From Gammaproteobacteria bacterium (GTDB lineage: Bacteria > Pseudomonadota > Gammaproteobacteria > GRL18): a stretch of DNA of 9,677 bases. The stretch is from assembly GCA_013139395.1 (NCBI GenBank), contig WTAX01000249.1, positions 1-9,677 of the forward strand. The letters run 5' to 3'. The notes under the pieces are model-generated. The model ran no database searches. It was not told the origin of the DNA and was given only the letters and a program-made list of their open reading frames with translations. Shown here one piece after another: positions 5,556 to 9,677 of this stretch (within the stretch, counting starts at the first letter, position 1; every line of letters starts with the position of its first letter). The translations under genes were made by a program, and so were the position numbers.

Positions 5556-5580
5556 GCTATAGTTTAGGTTAAAGGAGGTC
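5556..5580 (+). promoter_or_regulatory. Putative extended -10 promoter and strong Shine-Dalgarno
   Basis: TGCTATAGT (5556-5563, the TG overlapping the left edge) is an extended -10 element with no good -35, as is common for this class. AAAGGAGGT (5571-5579), nearly the full anti-16S complement, lies 6 nt before the ATG at 5586. The predicted start would leave a leader of only about 16 nt. The promoter lies about 50 bp to the right of the MITE-like element, which therefore separates this operon from the DoxX unit. Confidence 0.5.
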
Positions 5581-5585
5581 TTTTT

Positions 5586-5915
5586 ATGTGCAGCACACCA
5601 AGATGTTCAGCAAAACCCCGAAACACTCATCGGCTGTCAGAGAGCATGTCCAGCCATCATTCTTATTTAAAAATGATGCGTAATGCTTCTCAACGCTATG
5701 AGCAGCGGCAGGAGGAATTAGCAAAACGACAGGCGAAACAAGCTCAAAAAAGCAAACCTGAAGCCGATGAAAATAATACCCTCAATCTTGAATATAACTC
5801 ATTCAATGAAGGTAAAAGTACGCAATTAAAAAAACCTGAAGCTGGATTTTTTATGCACTTAATACAAAAAATAGTTAATTTAATTTTGCAAAAAACAAAC
5901 CCGCATTTATCATGA
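5586..5915 (+). CDS. Small charged helical protein, first gene of rhodanese operon
   Basis: The product has 109 residues. It begins MCSTPRC, placing two Cys (2 and 7) at the extreme N-terminus. Residues 28-57 form a strongly charged Arg/Gln/Glu/Lys-rich stretch, likely helical or coiled-coil. A polar acidic middle follows, and then an amphipathic hydrophobic helix at about 87-103 (GFFMHLIQKIVNLILQK), which could sit on the membrane surface. I do not recognise a family. The very strong Shine-Dalgarno supports the start. The stop codon overlaps the ATG of the rhodanese gene (ATGA, 5912-5915), so the two are translationally coupled and probably made in step. Whether the N-terminal Cys pair binds metal or is redox-active is unknown. 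Confidence 0.82.
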   Translation: MCSTPRCSAKPRNTHRLSESMSSHHSYLKMMRNASQRYEQRQEELAKRQAKQAQKSKPEADENNTLNLEYNSFNEGKSTQLKKPEAGFFMHLIQKIVNLILQKTNPHLS

Positions 5916-6436
5916 ATATCATAAAGAAAATCAGTAAAATTTTAGCACTTATTTTTTTTCTTTTTTCCTGTAATTCTTATGCTGCTTCATTGTGGTTTAC
6001 AGAGCAGCTGATCAGCCTGCGTTTTGGCGTCAATAATATTTCACATCAACAACTAAAAACACTTTTACCGGAAATAGGTAATCACAAGGTGTTATTATTT
6101 GATGTCAGAAGACCTGATGAATATCTGGTAAGCCGAATACAGGGCAGTATACTCATTTCTCCCGACATGAGCTCTCAGGATTTCATCACTCAATACGGTA
6201 ATAAGATTCACAATAAAACACTTATTTTTTATTGTTCCGTTGGCTATCGTAGTTCAGAATTTATGCAGCGCATTGAAAAGCAGGCCGCCGAAAAAGAAGT
6301 CAAATCAATGGCCAATCTAAAAGGTGGTATTTTTCGCTGGTATAATGAACATCACCCGGTTATAAATGATGCTGGAGAAACCAATGAGATACATCCAAGC
6401 GATGAATCATGGGCTGATCTCATTAATAAACGCTAA
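5912..6436 (+). CDS. Exported single-domain rhodanese
   Basis: The product has 174 residues. A basic, hydrophobic N-terminus ends in SYA-AS (cleavage after about residue 24), predicting export to the periplasm; the LFSC at 17-20 is a poor lipobox, so a lipoprotein is possible but less likely. The rhodanese domain spans about 43-150. It has DVRRPDEY (64-71), the RIQGSI strand (75-80), the active-site loop C108-S-V-G-Y-R-S114 after the LIFYC strand, and the LKGGIFRW segment (136-143) typical of the domain end. The Cys-x-x-Gly-x-Arg loop matches persulfide-forming sulfurtransferases, so the enzyme is likely active; donor and acceptor are unknown. The ATGA overlap couples it to the preceding gene. 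The DUF547 gene follows after 77 bp. Confidence 0.92.
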   Translation: MNIIKKISKILALIFFLFSCNSYAASLWFTEQLISLRFGVNNISHQQLKTLLPEIGNHKVLLFDVRRPDEYLVSRIQGSILISPDMSSQDFITQYGNKIHNKTLIFYCSVGYRSSEFMQRIEKQAAEKEVKSMANLKGGIFRWYNEHHPVINDAGETNEIHPSDESWADLINKR

Positions 6437-6513
6437 GTTTATATCATCAAAACACACTCTGAGTAGTTATAAATAACGATGCCGAAAATTAAAATAAAAC
6501 GATTGAAACCATT

Positions 6514-7320
6514 ATGAAACCATTAATAGCGATTTTCTTCTTAAGCATATTAATACAGCCTGTTTATGCATCATTTGATCATCAGCATAAGCTATGGCAT
6601 TCAATTCTACAGAAAAATGTTCATATGATATCTGAGGGCGCAGCAAGTCAGGTTGACTATAGCAATATTAAAAAGAATCCCACTCAATTAGAGCAGTATT
6701 TAAAAACTCTCTCTGCCATCAACAACAATGAATTTCAGAAATGGTCAATCAATGAACAAAAAGCTTTTTTAATTAATGCTTATAATGCCTTTACAATCCA
6801 GTTAGTCATAAGCCGTTATCCTGATATTAAAAGTATTAAAGATATTGGCGGCTGGTTTAGCTCCCCCTGGAAAAAGAAATTTTTTGTCCTGTTAAATAAA
6901 CAAAGAAGTCTTGATGATCTGGAACATACACTTTTACGTCAAAAAGGTCGGTATGATGATCCATTGATTCATGTCGCCCTGGTTTGTGCATCAAAGGGTT
7001 GTCCAGCACTCAGAAATACAGCTTATACGCCTGAAAATATTGAACAACTATTACCTGAAAATATGCAGTTTTTTCTTTCCGATAAAAAACGTAATCGCTA
7101 TGATTCTAAATCCAGAACCTTAGCGGTATCAAAAATTTTTAGCTGGTATGAAAGTGACTTCACTCAAGGTTATAGAGGTATATTTTCTCTGAATGACTTA
7201 TTTTCTCGTTACTCTGAAGCACTTTCAAATAATAAAGAAGACCAGACTCTCATTCAGTCAAAAAAAGTTGATATTATTTATCTTAAATATGACTGGAGTT
7301 TAAATGATTTCAGTCAATAG
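6514..7320 (+). CDS. Exported DUF547 protein
   Basis: The product has 268 residues. The signal peptide MKPLIAIFFLSILIQPVYA is cleaved after Ala19. The DUF547 domain fills the middle: FLINAYNAFTIQLV (85-98), SSPWKKKFF (116-124), SLDDLEHTLLR (132-142), the core LIHVALVCASKGCPALR (151-167) with Cys158 and Cys163, SKIFSWYESDF (206-216) and a late YDWSLN (259-264). The family has no established activity; the invariant His and Cys suggest a catalytic or thiol function, which is unproven. I recall DUF547 genes near rhodanese and arsenosugar-type genes in other bacteria, but no arsenosugar gene is seen here. The start has only a weak ribosome binding sequence. A 12-codon frame ends by ATGA overlap on this start. 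Same operon as the rhodanese is likely. Confidence 0.92.
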   Translation: MKPLIAIFFLSILIQPVYASFDHQHKLWHSILQKNVHMISEGAASQVDYSNIKKNPTQLEQYLKTLSAINNNEFQKWSINEQKAFLINAYNAFTIQLVISRYPDIKSIKDIGGWFSSPWKKKFFVLLNKQRSLDDLEHTLLRQKGRYDDPLIHVALVCASKGCPALRNTAYTPENIEQLLPENMQFFLSDKKRNRYDSKSRTLAVSKIFSWYESDFTQGYRGIFSLNDLFSRYSEALSNNKEDQTLIQSKKVDIIYLKYDWSLNDFSQ

Positions 7321-7353
7321 CTGCACACCCTGTTATTAAGCACTGGAACTGAA

Positions 7354-7359
7354 TATAAT
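7354..7359 (+). promoter_or_regulatory. Candidate mutS -10 box
   Basis: A perfect TATAAT lies 29 nt before the mutS ATG. No good -35 or TGn extension is present, so the promoter is tentative. The 68-bp gap after the DUF547 gene has no clear terminator, so read-through from the upstream operon is also possible. Confidence 0.35.
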
Positions 7360-7388
7360 AAGCTATATTTTTTCACTTTCCCGAGCTT

Positions 7389-9677
7389 ATGAACAAAAAT
7401 AAAACACAAAATACGCCCATGATCCAGCAATATCTTAGGATCAAGGCAGAATTTCCCCATATGCTGCTGTTTTACCGTATGGGGGATTTTTACGAATTAT
7501 TTTTTGATGATGCCAAACGTGCGTCACAATTATTAGATTTGTCGTTAACAGCCAGAGGGCGTTCTAATGGCGAGCCAATACCAATGGCAGGTCTGCCCTA
7601 TCATGCTGTTGATAATTATTTAATTAAACTGGTCAAACAGAATCAGTCCGTTGCTATTTGTGAACAAATTGGTGATCCTGCAACCGCCAAAGGCCCTGTA
7701 GAAAGAAAAGTAGTACGCATAATAACTCCAGGCACCATCACTGAAGATAATTTATTAGACGATAGAAAAGACAATCTGCTGGCATCAGTCTTTATCAGTG
7801 CCAGTGACATTAATGAAGCCAATAATACAGCGCAAAACGATAGAGCATTCGGGCTTGCTATTCTTGATTTAACCAGCGGTCAGTTTACTGTTTCAGAGCT
7901 TAACAGCCTGGAGTCTTTGCAGTCTGAATTAGAACGTCACCGACCTTCTGAATTATTGTTAGAAGAAGGATCTGCCGTAAAAGAAGCATTACAAATTCAA
8001 CTGGGTAAACAAACAGCGTTTGCCGATCAGCCATCCTGGTGGTTTGATGAACAGACAGCAAGACAAACTTTAAATCAACAATTTGCCACCCAGGATTTAA
8101 AAGGTTTTGGCTGTGATGATTATCATAGTGCACTTAGAGCTGCAGGCTGTTTATTACAATATGTTCACAACACCCAGCGCACCGCCCTGCCCCATATTCA
8201 CAGCCTGAAGCCTGAGCAACACGATACTTCCATTATTTTAGACACCATTAGCCGACGTAATCTGGAAATTGATTATTCCCTTAGTGGTAATAACGATCAC
8301 ACGCTCATGGCAGTCATGGATCAAACAGCAACAGCCATGGGCAGTCGTTTACTCAGGCGCTGGCTGAATCGTCCTCTACGTGATCATAAGATACTCAAAC
8401 AACGCTATCAGAGTATTGAACAACTGCAGGAGGATAGTCATTTTGAAGATATTCACCCCGTATTAAAGCAAATTGGAGATATTGAACGAGTCCTGACTCG
8501 AATTGCTCTAAGAACAGCACGACCAAGAGATTTTGAACGTTTAAAACTATCGCTAAGTGCTTATCCCCTGTTACAAAGTGAACTGCTCACTATGACCGAT
8601 CCACTGCTTCAGCAACTGGCACAAAAAGTTTCAGTTTTTCCTGATCAGTGTGATCTGCTTAAACGAGCTATTATTGAGAATCCACCGGTATTAATCCGTG
8701 ATGGTGGTGTCATTGCCGGCGGTTATAACCTCGAATTAGATGAACTGCGTAATATTCAAAAAAATGCCAATCAGTTTTTAATCGATTTAGAAAATCGAGA
8801 AAAAGAACGCAGTGGTATTTCTACCCTCAAGGTCAATTATAATCGGGTACACGGTTATTTTATTGAAGTCAGCAGAGCTCAATCTGATCAGGTGCCGGAT
8901 AATTATCAACGACGACAAACACTTAAAAGCAATGAGCGCTATATCACACCTGAATTAAAGGAATTTGAAGACAAAGTACTCAGTGCTAATGAAAAAGCCC
9001 TGGCAAAAGAAAAAGCACTTTATGAAGAATTATTTGATTTATTTGCTCCTCATCTAAGAGCTTTACAAATCAGCGCACAAGCCATTTGTGAATTAGATGT
9101 GTTAACTAATTTTGCCGAGCGTGCTATAACTCTGCAATGGTGTAAGCCGCAATTAAGCACTGAGCCTAAGCTGACCATTAAGCAAGGGCGTCATCCCGTA
9201 GTGGAACATATTCAGGAGGATCCTTTTGTAGCAAATGACATGCTGTTAGATGATACGCGCCGTATGCTATTAATCACCGGCCCCAATATGGGCGGTAAGT
9301 CAACCTATATGCGTCAGGCTGCATTGCTTACGTTGATGGCACATATCGGTAGTTATGTTCCCGCTCAATCAGCCGGTTTCGGACCCGTTGATCGGATCTT
9401 TACTCGTATTGGCGCATCAGATGATCTGGCAGGTGGACGTTCAACCTTTATGGTAGAAATGACTGAAACAGCCAATATATTACACAATGCCACCAAACAA
9501 AGTCTGATTTTAATGGATGAGATAGGTCGTGGAACCAGTACCTATGATGGTCTGTCGCTCGCCTATGCCTCAGCCCGCTATCTAGCCAGCAAGAACCTTG
9601 CATTTACTCTTTTTGCCACTCATTATTTTGAGTTGACACACTTACCTGAAGAGTTTGGTCAAATTGTTAATGTTCAT
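7389..9677 (+). CDS. mutS: DNA mismatch repair protein MutS (3' end beyond window)
   Basis: The frame is open from ATG 7389 to the window edge: 763 codons of an expected total of about 860-870. MutS binds mismatches and small loops as a clamp and starts repair with MutL. The mismatch-reading Phe-x-Glu is F34-Y-E36 in [13 protein letters not shown]. Walker A is G631-P-N-M-G-G-K637-S-T639, the Walker B acidic pair is D710-E711, and the ATH histidine is H745, matching E. coli K620, D693/E694 and H728 with a constant offset of 17. Relative to E. coli there is a polar, Asn-rich insertion near residues 136-151. The missing part should hold the dimerisation end of the ATPase domain and the C-terminal tail. 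Ribosome binding is weak; an alternative start at M11 would still precede the mismatch-binding motif. Confidence 0.97.
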   Translation, partial: MNKNKTQNTPMIQQYLRIKAEFPHMLLFYRMGDFYELFFDDAKRASQLLDLSLTARGRSNGEPIPMAGLPYHAVDNYLIKLVKQNQSVAICEQIGDPATAKGPVERKVVRIITPGTITEDNLLDDRKDNLLASVFISASDINEANNTAQNDRAFGLAILDLTSGQFTVSELNSLESLQSELERHRPSELLLEEGSAVKEALQIQLGKQTAFADQPSWWFDEQTARQTLNQQFATQDLKGFGCDDYHSALRAAGCLLQYVHNTQRTALPHIHSLKPEQHDTSIILDTISRRNLEIDYSLSGNNDHTLMAVMDQTATAMGSRLLRRWLNRPLRDHKILKQRYQSIEQLQEDSHFEDIHPVLKQIGDIERVLTRIALRTARPRDFERLKLSLSAYPLLQSELLTMTDPLLQQLAQKVSVFPDQCDLLKRAIIENPPVLIRDGGVIAGGYNLELDELRNIQKNANQFLIDLENREKERSGISTLKVNYNRVHGYFIEVSRAQSDQVPDNYQRRQTLKSNERYITPELKEFEDKVLSANEKALAKEKALYEELFDLFAPHLRALQISAQAICELDVLTNFAERAITLQWCKPQLSTEPKLTIKQGRHPVVEHIQEDPFVANDMLLDDTRRMLLITGPNMGGKSTYMRQAALLTLMAHIGSYVPAQSAGFGPVDRIFTRIGASDDLAGGRSTFMVEMTETANILHNATKQSLILMDEIGRGTSTYDGLSLAYASARYLASKNLAFTLFATHYFELTHLPEEFGQIVNVH

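Noticed and set aside
7352..7373. Terminator between the DUF547 gene and mutS
   Set aside because: AATATA/TATATT can pair and Ts follow, but the stem is six A-T pairs with no G-C and would be too weak. The same bases look more like a -10 box.
7900..8133. Minus-strand 77-codon frame
   Set aside because: It is antisense to mutS, which is certain.

Overview
The window is chromosomal DNA from a moderately AT-rich gammaproteobacterium. The best taxonomic evidence is the truncated mutS at the right end, whose N-terminus, Walker motifs and ATPase core follow the E. coli MutS pattern closely. YihY/BrkB, DoxX and DUF547 proteins, and Sec and lipoprotein signals of Gram-negative type, agree with this. 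The genus cannot be fixed from the sequence alone, and I see no phage genes, CRISPR array or intact transposase.

Layout. (1) 1-440: a tRNA-Asn(GTT) with its own terminator, then a 34-codon membrane microprotein gene with a good ribosome binding site and its own terminator. (2) 516-2023, minus strand: a lipoprotein of unknown function, with a palindrome over its predicted transcription start, and a small, very acidic secreted protein. The leader of the second gene can pair a perfect 10-nt segment with its own Shine-Dalgarno. (3) 2268-3539, plus strand: a possible 66-residue two-helix membrane protein and a YihY/BrkB-family integral membrane protein. (4) 3635-4093, minus strand: an unknown protein with two membrane helices and a cytoplasmic charged helical tail. 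(5) 4094-4429: a divergent intergenic region holding an imperfect 71-bp palindrome. (6) 4430-5320: a DoxX-family membrane protein followed by a 120-residue unknown protein, probably one transcript. (7) 5348-5512: a 149-bp palindromic MITE-like element with 12-bp perfect terminal repeats starting GTAA and a near-perfect 8-bp flanking duplication, which resembles an IS66-type end. (8) 5586-7320: a small charged protein translationally coupled (ATGA overlap) to an exported rhodanese, then an exported DUF547 protein. (9) 7389-9677: mutS, running off the window.

Most genes act in the envelope: lipoprotein, exported rhodanese, exported DUF547 protein, DoxX and YihY. The most coherent group is region 8, which may form a small periplasmic sulfur- or thiol-related module. 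That is inference from the rhodanese active site (Cys108) and the Cys-containing DUF547 signature. The most unusual non-coding signals are the MITE-like element, the RBS-pairing leader of the acidic secreted protein, and the palindrome over the lipoprotein promoter.
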